64,000 nt of DNA from Phragmites australis (Eukaryota > Streptophyta > Magnoliopsida > Poales > Poaceae). Numbering within the stretch: position 1 is the stretch's first letter; every line of letters starts with the position of its first letter. Positions 44,776 through 56,340 of the stretch are shown piece after piece. The stretch covers positions 25,618,001 through 25,682,000 of the forward strand of contig NC_084927.1 in assembly GCF_958298935.1 (NCBI RefSeq), in the 5' to 3' direction. The notes beneath the pieces were generated by a model. It saw only the letters and a list, made by a program, of their open reading frames with translations. It did no database searches and was not told the origin of the DNA. The position numbers were made by a program, and so were the translations under genes.

Positions 44776-46430
44776 CCAGGGTGTTTCAACAGTATTATAC
44801 CTTTGAATGCGCCTTAAGAAAGATTCTTTCACCAGCGTATTCCTCTTCGGATGCATCTGATTCTCAGGCAAACTATTTGCTCTACAGTAAATCCGGCTTG
44901 AAGTTGGCCTTGAGAAAGGGTCTAATTAATGAGCCACAAAATAATACTACAATCATTTTTGTTAGTACCTAGCTAGCTCAATCAATTATAATCTTTAAAA
45001 GAACACATTGTTTTCAGAGAACAAATGGCTGCTATGCCTCTTCCTATAAGTGAATGCACCATCTTTTTCTTGTCCTTTTTTGCTTCTGGTGAGAATCTAA
45101 CATAGAGAATCTCTTATGGTAGCCATAAAGGTTTTTTCTGTTTAGTCGTTTATCTGGTGATCTCTACGCTCAGTCCGAAGAATAAGATGGTTGTTGATTG
45201 AATTGTCATAAGTTAATGTTACTATTTTAGGGAAAACCAAGAGAAATCTCCAGTCTTGCAGCATTGGAATTTTTTAGGCTTACTGGAGATGTTGATAGTC
45301 AACTTCTTGGAGTAATTTATCAGTCATTCACTAACCATATATGAGAATGAGAATTCACAAAATGCCATATGAAAGACTGTACTTCAGTAAAATGCTACTG
45401 CAAAGAATTTTCTTTCCAGTGTGCAATTTTTTTTAGCATAGAAATTAAGCACCCTCGAATCAGGTCCTCTGTGAAATTACTAGTAAATAGCTGAAAATTT
45501 ACTGAGCACAACTCTTTCTAAATTACTTTTCTTCTGTCACTTTTTGTGGTCACGAAATTTTAATTGATCCTGCTATTTTTTAGTCCAGATCTCAAACTAT
45601 TTCACATCTCATGTCATGCTGACATTAGACTTTTTAACTTAGATGGATCGCAAAATAGTGCGCCCACTCGATCAGTCTGGAGCCTCCAGGAAACAAGAAA
45701 TCAGCAGTCACCCCTGATCAACTAGAAAGATGCAAATTCAGATTGCGTTACAAGCCACAGATCAAGTGAGCGGCAAATGTTCACCGCAGGGTCTAAGGTG
45801 CAGGGCTCGACAGAGACAATACAACAGCCTATGGCTTTTCTGATGCAACGGAACATCTGCCAAATATGTGTGCGCACAATATATAGCACTTTGAAGAGCA
45901 GATATTTCCAGCATCATACTTTAGAGCTTAAGGATGTACTATACTACTATTACGTACTGCTACATGCGATATTGGATTGTACCCTTCTTATGAATATAGG
46001 TGAGAGCAAGCATCGTTGAACACATCGTTTTTTCCCTTTTTCTTTTGCTCTACAGAAAGGCTTGTTTGGTGAACATTATTGTAGTTGATTCTTGCTTGAA
46101 TAGGTATTGTTTGCCCATCATCCTAGCCACTTCGTCGTTCGTGAGCCCAAGGGAACAAAAGCAACTGCAGTACTATTACCTTTTTATTTCCTTTTTTCTT
46201 CTTTTATAACTCTCGCACGTACATGTCGCGACTTGCCAGCTACTTTGGAGGCATGGACCCTCCAAAAAAAAGCACGCCCGATGCTAAATAAGCCTGAACA
46301 ACAAAATAAATTGAACAATGGGTTCGAGACATTTCTCATGACCTAACCGTTCCACTTATCTCAAACTATGTACAACTCTGATCTCTTGTTCAAGAGATTG
46401 GTTTTGATGCTGCCAGCGCTGATCAAAATG
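44776..46430. other. Intergenic, nothing firmly recognised
   Basis: Short ORFs only, without domains or splice structure. The right part may belong to the LINE remnant that becomes recognisable after 46440. Confidence 0.3.
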
Positions 46431-46439
46431 AGATCTTTT

Positions 46440-47190
46440 AGACGTGCTCTCCTTCAGGTGAATGTTCGGCCTAAGTCAGCATACCTAATGCAATTTGAAG
46501 GTGGCTTGTTCTCTTCTTTTCCATCGACGGTATGTCACGTATGGGCTCTATCAAGATGTAAGTTTTTCTTTGGCTGCTCCTTCAAAATCGAATTTGAATT
46601 GCGAACCGTCTGCTGCTAAGACAATGGCTGAATACATATTTCTGCACTCTATGCCACAAAAATTTAGAAACAACCCATCACCTTTTTGTGACTTGTCTCA
46701 TGACCTGTTAAATCTAGATTGCAATTAGCAATTGGGTCCATTGTTGCAATCTCGCACTGACCTCTTGGTTGGCTTCTGATAATGTGGCAGTTTGGTAGTG
46801 CAACCTAGCTACCTCCGGAGCGTCTCCAATAGCTAAAGGCATGCTCTTAGCCATCGCGGTTATCTAGAGCATTTGGAGGGAACGAAACGACAGGGTGTTT
46901 AACTATCATGAGAAAACGACGTTTCAGCTCATTTCTGAGATACAAGATAAACTGCGTGCTTGAAGCGCGGCAAAGCCAAAGGATCTACAATCTTTAGTTG
47001 TTCCAACTTTTAGTGTGTAATAGCTTTGCCGTCTTATGCCTCTTTTTGTTTTTATTTCTCAGTTTTTCGCTACTCCAGCCAGGTTCAGATCTCCTTCTGA
47101 TTGGCTCTTCTTGTGCCTCTAGCGCAACTAACTGCTTATCTCCTTATTTATACATAAGCTGGACACGCTCCAGGTCTTTCTAAAAAAAGA
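46440..47190 (+). pseudogene. LINE remnant: reverse-transcriptase zinc-binding C-terminus
   Basis: Conceptual translation, crossing frames, reads SAYLMQFEGG, then RCKFFF, then WTADRLLLR and TTHHLFVTC. This matches the zf-RVT domain found at the end of plant LINE polyproteins (W..T.DRL..R, then CxxC..E..HL...C). Further on, SIWRERNDRVFN near 46860 is the typical last block. At least two frameshifts and several stops occur. It ends near a short poly(A) at about 47183. The rest of the element is not recognisable. Confidence 0.72.
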
Positions 47191-48234
47191 TTTCGTTACT
47201 TCAGCTAGGTACTTAGATCAATTATCGCAAGTTCAAAGAGCAATCTAGTTTATATTCTCTCCGATCACAAAAAAAATGTTGTTTTTGTTTGCATGCAGTC
47301 AACGTGTTTTATGTTTTCGAATATTTCAAATGAACTTTCAAAAAATGGTATATCTAGATTTGTCTTACAAAAAATTTAAATTATTACAATTTTTCTATAT
47401 CATTACCATGTCGATGCCCAAAATAACGTTTACTCTTAATTATGTGACTGTAGATAGTATCAATTTCGTCTTATTAAATCTATTTTCTTCATATATATAT
47501 TGCTCTCAAGGCATGCATGTATACGTACGTACGTACGTTGAATTGAACGTACGAATCTTCCAATAACGTGTGGTGCCTTTCAAATGAAAAGGTATGAAAC
47601 ATAGAATGGGAGACAGCCATCTCATTATCCTTTCCGCTGCTTTTCAGACTAATGTGATGACAGCCATAAAATGTATAATATTGGGTAAACAACGGGAGAG
47701 ATGCTAATGGAAGGTATCCCACATCTTGATCACTCTGCTTTATAGTGGCATGCCAATTAGCCATGCATGCATGCACGGCGGCCCAGAATGTAATAGTGAA
47801 TTGCGTAGCAAACATAGTATTGGATATTTGGATGTCATATGATTGCTTTGAGACAGCCAAACCAGAGGGTCACAGCTTCCAGTATATCTTATAAGAAATC
47901 AAGTGCTCCAAATTCAAAACACAACCCTAATACCTTAAAAATAAACTACAGGCGAAGGAAGCATTTTGGGAGCAGATGAAAATGAGCTACTGTTTGGAAA
48001 TGATGCAAATTCCTTATAAATTAAAGCCTACTTGGAAGTTTTAAAAAATTCTTGAGTTAGTTATGTTCTATTCCACGTAAAATTTCAATTTAAAATTGGT
48101 TTTAATTGTGAGATATTAAAAGACAAATTTAAGGTGCAATAGCACCGCGTAACAAATTGGAGTGATATTGCACTGAAATTGTGTTTTTTTAATCTCGCAA
48201 ATAGGATTGAATTTGATATGCCGTAGGTTTTTTT
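47191..48234. other. Intergenic, nothing firmly recognised
   Basis: AT-rich. A possible single Stowaway-like end (CTCTCCGATCACAAAAAAAA near 47260) lacks a partner. (ACGT)n lies near 47522-47540. Confidence 0.35.
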
Positions 48235-48496
48235 AGTACCCCTCTTATAGCGCGTATTAGAATTTAAAAAGATCAAACTGTGTAAGTTTTAACTAACAAT
48301 TAGTCAAGTTATAGGTATATTTAGTGTACAAAAGTTATATTATTAGATTTGTATTTACATATATTTTAATACGATAATAATTTTATAGCAATTAATAATA
48401 TATTGTAAGAGAATTTAATGGTCAATGTGTATTTTTAAAAACTTTTTTAAAATCCTAATACATCCTATAAAAAGAAAAAAATCGATGGATCGGAGT
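48235..48496. mobile_element. Degenerate Stowaway-like MITE
   Basis: The left end has CTTATAGCGCGTATTAGAATTT and the right end the inverted AAAATCCTAATACATCCTATAAAAAG followed by GGATCGGAGTA. The internal ATATTGTAAGAGAATTTAATGGTCAA resembles the Stowaway copy at 44544-44773. Ends are decayed. Confidence 0.5.
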
Positions 48497-48938
48497 AGCA
48501 TATATAACAGAAGTGCATGCATCCCTAAACGTTTCCCTAAATGTTTTTAGATCTTTTCATGGGATGCTCATGCTCGATCATGTAATGGTGGATGTAGACG
48601 AATGAGAAAGATCAGACTACAATCCGCTCTCAATGCAAAAGCTGAGGCCTGGAAGCGAAACTGCGCTTGCTTTTCCCTATAAAGATGGTTTCATCAACTA
48701 TATAGTGCGCTACAGAACACTGATCTACCGCACTTTAGCCTTTAGCATCTTATCATATCACGAAATCCCGACCGTTGGATCTCGATCTTTATCGGATCAT
48801 GCAATCCAGGCCGTCCGAGTTCGATCTCCTCGATCAGGCACCTTCGATTATCCATCTACTAGCTAGACCAGATAAGAGCCCTAGCTAATTGAACTAGCTC
48901 GCAGCTACCACCTTCCATGCACAAACTAGCTCCTTCCA

Positions 48939-48947
48939 CTATAAATT
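48939..48947 (+). promoter_or_regulatory. TATA box of the DUF761-like gene
   Basis: CTATAAATT lies about 170 bp upstream of the ATG at 49119. A CT microsatellite (about 49017-49032), common in plant 5' UTRs, lies between. Confidence 0.65.
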
Positions 48948-49118
48948 GAGGTGTGCCCTCTTCTCACTTGCCCAAGACAGCAACTCTCCAACTACTAGCA
49001 AGCTAGTAATATCTCCGTCTCTCTCTCTCTCTAAACTCCAAACCAAACCAGACTAGCTCTAGCTAGCTCTTCTAAAAGGTGTAACATTTCTAGTAGAGGT
49101 AGGACAGGAAGTATATAT

Positions 49119-49334
49119 ATGGGAGGGAGGTCTTTCTTCTGCATCTTCAGCTTCGCACGGAAGTCGAGGCGGTACCACGTCGACGACGAGGCGAGCGACA
49201 GGGAGGGGCCGGCGAGGCTGCGCAAGGTGCGGTCCAGCGACGAGGATTGCGGCTGGTGGGTCGGCGACCGCAACGTCGACCAGAAGGCCTCCGAATTCAT
49301 TGCCACCTTCCACCAGAGGAGCCTCGTCGCCTAG
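49119..49334 (+). CDS. Small DUF761-like protein (71 aa)
   Basis: Single-exon ORF. The C-terminus DQKASEFIATFHQRSL matches the DUF761 signature (about vD.rAeeFI..F..q..L), known from plant 'cotton fibre' type proteins of unknown function. The N-terminus MGGRSFFCIFSFARKSRR is short, basic and hydrophobic and may be a membrane-associated or lipid-modified end (MGGR is compatible with N-myristoylation; inference). GC content and codon use are gene-like compared with the AT-rich flanks, and a TATA box and a CT-rich leader precede it. The function is not known. Confidence 0.75.
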   Translation: MGGRSFFCIFSFARKSRRYHVDDEASDREGPARLRKVRSSDEDCGWWVGDRNVDQKASEFIATFHQRSLVA

Positions 49335-49691
49335 ATGCTCCGCGCGCATTCATGCATGTTCGCGCTATAGCTATATACCTCTCGTCGAGGTTTGCGTACA
49401 CTGAGATCAAGGACCGAACACAGCTCTAGCTAGCCTCCCAATATATATAGCTAGTGTTATATATATTTCATCATGCACCTAATTATATACGTTCAGTGGT
49501 CGATCGAATTATGTAACCATATATGGAAGAGAGAGCTGGGCTAGCTATGCACGCATGCATGCATGAGATGATAAGTGAATAAATTGATGTATGGTACTAG
49601 TATAATGTTGCTTGAGGTGTATCTTGCTCGAAGTAATAAATGTATGATAAAGATGTGTGTTTTATATATAAGTGCACATATCGATTGTTTT
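49335..49691. other. 3' flank of the DUF761-like gene
   Basis: AT-rich with many TATATA and GCATGCATGC words. Presumably 3' UTR. Nothing else recognised. Confidence 0.4.
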
Positions 49692-51014
49692 CAGTAATAA
49701 AACCCATGCAAGATAAATGGCCTATACTGCCGACTAATAACCTATTTTTATTGTCGGTTATCCAGTCGACAGTGGGTAACATGTAGTGATAGTTGGAGAC
49801 TATCAATGTCGGGTTTAGAATCGATAATGATAATCTGTTATGAACCGACATTGATAGTTCAAAAATTCAATGTTTTGGGGCCCAAAAAAAAAATCAAAAA
49901 TCCTTTTGCACCTGAGGGAAAAATATAAAAAAATATTATGGACCGGTAGTGATAGTCATAATTATGCAATTTTCACGTAAAATATGTATGCGTGCGATTC
50001 ATGGCAATCGAATCTGGGACCTCTCAGCTCGTGTGATCCGTCTTTACCATCCCACCACAAAGATACTAGTGATAACAGAAATATATGCTTTCCTTTTGAT
50101 CTTTATTTTCTGAAATATTATTATGATTATTTGGGAATTTAAATGACCTCAAATTAAAAAAAGAAAATCAACTACAAAGTTGTAGATCTCATCGATAACT
50201 ATCATTTTCACAAAAGTTTGTCCCCATCCAACTTAATATGAAAAAGTTATGAAACAATATAATAATTATTAGTGATTCAAACATATCAAGCAGCACAACA
50301 CCACGAAATAAAACTATCATCAAACGGTAAAACATGTTAAATAGTTAGAATTATTTTTGTGTTTAACTTTTACAATGCCATGTATGAAGTGATTTGAAAT
50401 TATATTCTTGTGTGATGCCTTAAAGCTATAAAGATAACTTGCTTTTGTTTTCATATACTCAAGGCAATGCTATATAGTAGAGTGGAATGTTATTTCTACA
50501 ACAACAAACAGAAGCATTTCAAGGAAACATTTCTTCTGTGAGAGACATTGAAGGGAGCTGAGAAAACCCTTCAACTGGAGCCGACGAAGAAAGCATGCCA
50601 TCCAGTCAAGGAAATGAGGAGCAAACAGTTACAAAGGAATCACAAGAAACATTGTTATGATTATTTGAGCATTTAAATAACCTTATATTAAAAAGTTTTC
50701 AACTACAAAGTAGTAGATCTCTCGTCGAAAGCTATAATTTTCATATAAAGTTTATCCTCATCTGACTTTGTATGAAAAAGTTTTGATTTTTTTAAGACAA
50801 GTTGTCATCCATTATCACTTTCGGTTCATAATCAAGTTTCACTGTCGGTTCATAAGAAGAACCAACAGTGATAGTATCATTGTCAGTTCTAATTACGAAC
50901 TGGCAATGATAGTTAATTATCACTACCGGTTCTTTTTGAATGAACTTTTAGTGCCGATCTTTAATATAAACCGGCAGTGATACAGTGGTATATATAAGGA
51001 TTTATGTAATAGTG
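49692..51014. mobile_element. Non-autonomous CACTA-type element
   Basis: The right end reads TTATGTAATAGTG (inverted CACTA) at 51014. The left end is probably CAGTAATAAAACCC at 49692, one base off CACTA. Subterminal regions (49720-49870 and 50810-50985) carry repeated words of the kind ACCGACA(T/G)TGATAG and CACT(A/G)(C/T)CGGTTC in both orientations, as in CACTA elements. No transposase. Flanking TTT and TCT differ by one base. Confidence 0.6.
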
Positions 51015-51152
51015 TCTAGAAATAATATGGATTAATTTTAGAACTAGTGATTAACTATATTATTGAGACGCTTTTAGTGTTCTGTTTTCTCCTGATACAT
51101 CATCCAAGAACTGCGGTAAAGAATATGCATGCAAAGATTTTTGCAAAACTTA

Positions 51153-51454
51153 GGGTCTGTTTGTTTCAGCTTCGGATTGTGGCTTTCAGCTTTTACAATC
51201 TGAAGCTGAAACAAATAGACAATTTTTGGTTATAGCTTTTTAAAATCTGCTGGTTGTATTGTGGGAATCTGAAAAGCTGGTTTTTCTCAGTTTTTGATAG
51301 ATTGTGAAAGTACATTTTACTAAATTATCTATCAAAATTTTTTAGAATCTACAATCTAAAAGCTTTTCACAATCCAGCTTTTTACAATTCAGCTTTTCAC
51401 AATCCAGCTTCTATAAGCTGCTTTTCAGAATCTCCAGCTGAAACAAGCAGGCCC
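51153..51454. mobile_element. Tourist-like MITE
   Basis: 302 bp, from GGGTCTGTTTGTTTCAGCTT to AGCTGAAACAAGCAGGCCC with TTA on both sides (51150-51152 and 51455-51457). Inner GATTGTGG..CAATCCAGC words are also inverted, so the element can fold almost completely. Confidence 0.85.
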
Positions 51455-51496
51455 TTACGCATGCATTCTACTGCAGTTAATGCCGGATGGTTACTA

Positions 51497-51730
51497 CTCC
51501 CTCCGCCAGCTTTTGTAGCTTTGTCTATCGATATCTTTTGAAATATATTGATCAGAAACATGAAAAAACACGTATAAATATATGTGTAGATTTATCTTAA
51601 AGTATGCTTTCATAACATGATTTCTTTACTGGATTTTATAAATATATTTTAATGGAAAATAGTGATCAAATATGTGTTTTGGATACTATTTTATGTTGTT
51701 CAAAATGTAAGTATTTATGACCGAAGAGAG
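51497..51730. mobile_element. Stowaway-like MITE
   Basis: 234 bp, left end CTCCCTCCGCCAGC and right end TATGACCGAAGAGAG, with TA on both sides. Ends are diverged but retain the Stowaway pattern. Confidence 0.6.
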
Positions 51731-51732
51731 TA

Positions 51733-53530
51733 CTAATTTGGTCTTCGTTTATCCTATCATTTTTCTTCATAAAATAGGGATGTATCCAATTATCCTGCAA
51801 AAATAATATTCTCGGTCTGTTAATATACTCCTGGTGTTCTTGGTATAAGAAGTGCAATAGCATGTAGGAGATAACTACAGGAAAATTCTGGGGAGCAGAA
51901 AAGTGCGTGGGCTGTGAATTCATGCATTGTCCACAAATATGTAACTTTGCCAAAAAAAAAAATCGTGCATAAGATACTGCAAATTCACATGTACGCTGAA
52001 CGAGTAAAAAATGTACAGTACTACGTAAGTAGATGATTTAGAGCATGCATGAGAACTTTCTGGTCAAGAACTTAATTATTTATAGACCGCTATATACAAC
52101 ACTTCATCATATACTGAGATGATTACGAGGACAGACAGCGTGAAAAATGCATGCATGCTTAAACGCAAGTAAATTATTAGTGCGTAAACAACTAGTTGGT
52201 AAACATGCATTGCTAACTGGCAGTCGCATGCAGTATCTGACGACGATGGATGCAAGAAAGCATTTGAGAAAATGGCGTACGTCTACTGGGGATACATGAG
52301 GGGGAATGAGCTTTTTGTCGGGAAAGCAACCCAACAAGAAGCCTACTGCATAACTATTCGGCTCAGAGCTCTAGGTCTTTTGCAGCTGAAAGTCACTCAT
52401 CAGTGCACCGCTTTGTTCTTGCTTTCTCTTCTTGTCTCTTAAAATATTCTTCGTCATCTTACTTGTCTTCTTCCTCAATTCCCTTGTTCTCGTCAATTTC
52501 ATCTCTGCCGCCGCATTGTTTTCTATACTTCGCTCTGGGAGATACCAATTATAGTTCCACTTTCCTATATTTTAGGTGCCTGAATTTTTAATTTTGTTCA
52601 GCCGACGTAGAAGCCGTCCATCTTGCTTTGAGTTACGTGCTCTACCATGAGCTGTAATGGGCCTGTTTCTTTTTTTCAATATGAACCCGAGTTTGTTGGA
52701 TACCCTGTAAGCAGATAGTGTTGGGCCCGATCTCGGTTTCTCTATGCTCATGATTCAGTCTCTGATCAGTAACTGATATATATAGATTACAACATAATAA
52801 CATCATAATTATTCTTCAATAAATATTATAGAATAAATGTTTACTATTACAAAGGATTGAATCCATAGGATTCATTACATCCATGGCCAACCGGCCAAAT
52901 AAACCGCAACAGAGACTAAAATAACGGTTAGATACAATAGACAACTTGGTTACGATTGCAACCTCAATCTACTACTCATCATCTCTATCTTTAATGAAAT
53001 TGTACTCTAATTTCTTATCTAATCAGCAAGCAAGAGTAAGTACGGAAAATACTCAATATGTCCTAATGCTACTCAATAAGTTGATAGATGCTTAATGGGA
53101 TTAACAATAATTAAGACTATAAGACATAACTTTGAGCATAAAGCACGTTTTGATGTAGTTGGTTAAGTGTAATATCTCGTTAAAACATGTATCTATCAAC
53201 CGAACATTTTAAGTCGTAGTTAAGTGTTTTTGGGTCATGAGAGAAGCTATTCCATTCTCCGCAGTTCCCATCTTTTACATTGGTGAACACACATTACCAA
53301 CTACACTATGGCTCACAACCGCCATTCACCAAATAATAATGGGCATGTGGCCCACACACTCACCCATCAAGGATTACACACACTCCCAGTCTAACCAATG
53401 TGTGGCCAAGCTTCATATGTCCATGACCACAGATACGACTATTCAAATAGATTAACACTTTGCATATATTTATACTTTATCCCCCGATATACTCAGTTCC
53501 CAACCGTTACAAATGGTGGAGCAGACATAT
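51733..53530. other. Intergenic sequence, possibly an old unrecognised LTR
   Basis: No gene seen. The part from about 52690 to 53530 continues on the other side of the next solo LTR at 55854-55976, so that insertion hit pre-existing repeat-like DNA. Its class could not be assigned. Confidence 0.3.
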
Positions 53531-53535
53531 ATAAC

Positions 53536-55848
53536 AGAAAGTACATCTAGCACTTATATGTGGTTTTGGCAATTAATGATAATACATATAAACTAAGAAC
53601 ATTGTTAAGAATTGTTAGTAGGTTGTTCCATAGGTGATACATGAAGGAGAGATATGCATTAAGATGAATGAGCTCTAGGTGATGCTCAGAAAGAGAAGCT
53701 CATAAGAAGAAAGAAAAACTCATATAAGATTGGCGATAAACGTGAATGTTAAATTACTTGTGGAGATCAAGTAATTAAAGGTATGCTATTGTCAATAGAG
53801 TTTTATGGACTAACTCATGTGTTTTATGTTTAAGAGTGAGTTAAGGTTAGGATCCATAAGAAGACATAAGTTGAATTGAAATCATATATGCCAAGAGTGA
53901 AGAACAAGATTAGACTCCATATATGATAAAGTGAATTTATTGAAGATGTCGAATACAAAATGGTTTTCTATTGTAAGACGGTGAAGGGAAAATAAGACTC
54001 AGCTACGATGAACCATCCGGTGGTGAATGACAAGCAAATGGTTTGGAGCCAAAGGACTAAGACGATGGTGAAGAGCGAGTGAAGGCTTTGCACCAACTGA
54101 CCATGTGAGGCCATGGGAAGCTATGGGTGACTCACATCAATCATATGAAGAATCAAGAAGAGATGAAGTGAAAATTATATAGAAGTTGGCAACCCTCAAG
54201 GCTTGAAAGAAAGAAGTGGTACTTGAAAGTATTCAAATGCTCAAATTAGTTCAAGCGAATTTTACATTTGAATTTGAGTATAGGTGTGCCGCACTATTAA
54301 GAGGGATACAATGTAGAGCTAATTGTCATGTCTTGGTGCTTAAGAGTTTTCTAACCAACACAAAGTGAGAGTTAGCTTAAGGAGCCCAGTGCGAAAAGTG
54401 TGGAAGTGTCCGAATTAGATTTTTGAGTGTTGATAGTTTGATCCAATATGTTTGAGGTCATGAATTCAGTTGGGATGTGTAGCCCTCTGAATAATCTTTC
54501 CATAAAATCCAAAATTGTCAAAATCAGATTTCATGATCAAAAGTTATTGCCGTTTTCAAAGGGTCAGTTGGGCTGAACTCGGACTCTCCGGATTAACCCC
54601 AATACTCCGGGTTGGCCAGAGTCTTGGGTTTAGCTCCGAGCCAGGTGGTCTGTTAGGGCCAAAGTGTTTTATCCGGATGTTCCGGGTTGACCCGGATACT
54701 CCGAATGGCTAGAGTCTTCGGACTTTACTCCGGTCAAGGCTCTCAGGTAAGCATTCTAGTGCCAACCTAGAGTCTCCTGGTCAAAGTTAGTACAAAAGGC
54801 TATGTAACGGCTAGTTTTGAGGGGAAGGGTATAAATACCCACATCACCCCACACTTGTTTGTTACTGCTTGGGCACAAAAGAAAAACCTTCTAGAGCCAA
54901 AAGAACTCCCTCACTCCAATCTAATGTGTGATTTGAGAGGAAAAGTGAGTTGAGTTGAGAGATTGCAAGTTTGAGTGCAAGTGAGTGTATCTCCCATCTT
55001 GAGCACTCGAGTTCATCGGTAAGAAGTTTTCAAAACGTTTGTTACTCTTGGAGCTTCAAGCTCCTAGGTGGCTAGACGTCGCTGGCGAGAACTCAAGGTT
55101 ATGGTGTGCCGTTAGAAGTTTGTGAAGGCTTCGATTTTACCTCCGGAAGGGAAGAAATCAAGAATGAAAGCCAAGCTCAAGTGTGACCGAGCTTGGAGAG
55201 GAAAAGGGTTGAGAGAAACCCGGCTTAAGTGTGATCGAGCCCCTCAACGGAGACATAGGAACCTCTAGAGGAGGTGTCTGAACTTCAAGAAATAAATCTT
55301 GTGCCTCCTCCCTTATTTCCTTATTCTTGTGTTCTTGCTTAATATTTATGCATATTGCTCGATCTACTTGTTCGTGTGAAATTGATTGTAGGTACATTAT
55401 GGATCTATTTGAAATCATCACTTGGAACGCACGACTTCGTTTGGTTTAATGTAGAACTCATTAGATGCACTATAATTTCAGTTTTAAGTTCTTTCTGTGC
55501 TAAACCTGAAGTATCCGAGTCAACCTGAAAACTCCAAATTCTGTACAATCTGAACCTGGAGTATCCAGGTCAACCCAGAGTATCTGATGAATAGTATTTT
55601 CAGGATTTTCAACTAACGTTTTCTTACATATCTTTTGCTAGTTTTGAATAATCTTTTTCACCCTAGAATTATAACTTTCACAATTATTTAGTGTAATTGT
55701 GCACTAGTTGAGCCTAACATATTTAGAATTTTCACTTATAAAAAATCCGTTAGTTTATTTTTCACTGCGAGTTTAGGCCAAAGGGGACGAATTTTTGTAA
55801 AAACACATATTCACCCCTCCCCCTCTAGGCAGCATCATTGTCCTTTCA
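53536..55848 (+). mobile_element. Solo LTR, same family as solo LTR B
   Basis: 2313 bp. It starts AGAAAGTACATCTAG (TG decayed to AG) and ends TTGTCCTTTCA, with perfect ATAAC duplications (53531-53535 and 55849-55853). It aligns from end to end with 12596-14932. Confidence 0.92.
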
Positions 55849-56340
55849 ATAACGAGTCTCAACACCAAGCCTTCTTCACCAGATTCCCACATACATAACG
55901 TCCCGAGTGCTCATGACTTTCATTTCATCACATATTAGTCTCCACCTAGGCCTCAAGCATCACATAAGTCACTTGACACTACAACAGAAATAGTTATCCG
56001 CACCGGGTCATCAATGTCGACTCTTCTAGAACTGGCATCGATGAAATATCAGTACCAGTTTGTAACTTCTTGTGCTCAATCAATGATTGAGCCAGATTGA
56101 ACCGACATTGATACTTCGGCACTGATACGCAATATCAGTGGCGTCCCTTGGCACAAACTGACATTGATACTTCAATGTCGACTGATAACCATGAGCTGGT
56201 ATTAATAAATGTACATCATATAAAAGGCACCTTCTTCTTCCCCTAGCTCCAATAGAACAGAGAGGAACACTATTATGCTCGGTTCCTGCTATTTGTGCCC
56301 AACCTTGTGCTTGGAGGCTTCAAAATTTGGAGGAATCTAC

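Noticed and set aside
47259..47480. Possible further Stowaway element
   Set aside because: Only one end resembles the family and no TA-flanked partner end was found.
50010..50070. tRNA-like tract (GAATCTGGGACC..)
   Set aside because: No cloverleaf could be drawn by eye, and the tract lies inside the CACTA-type element.
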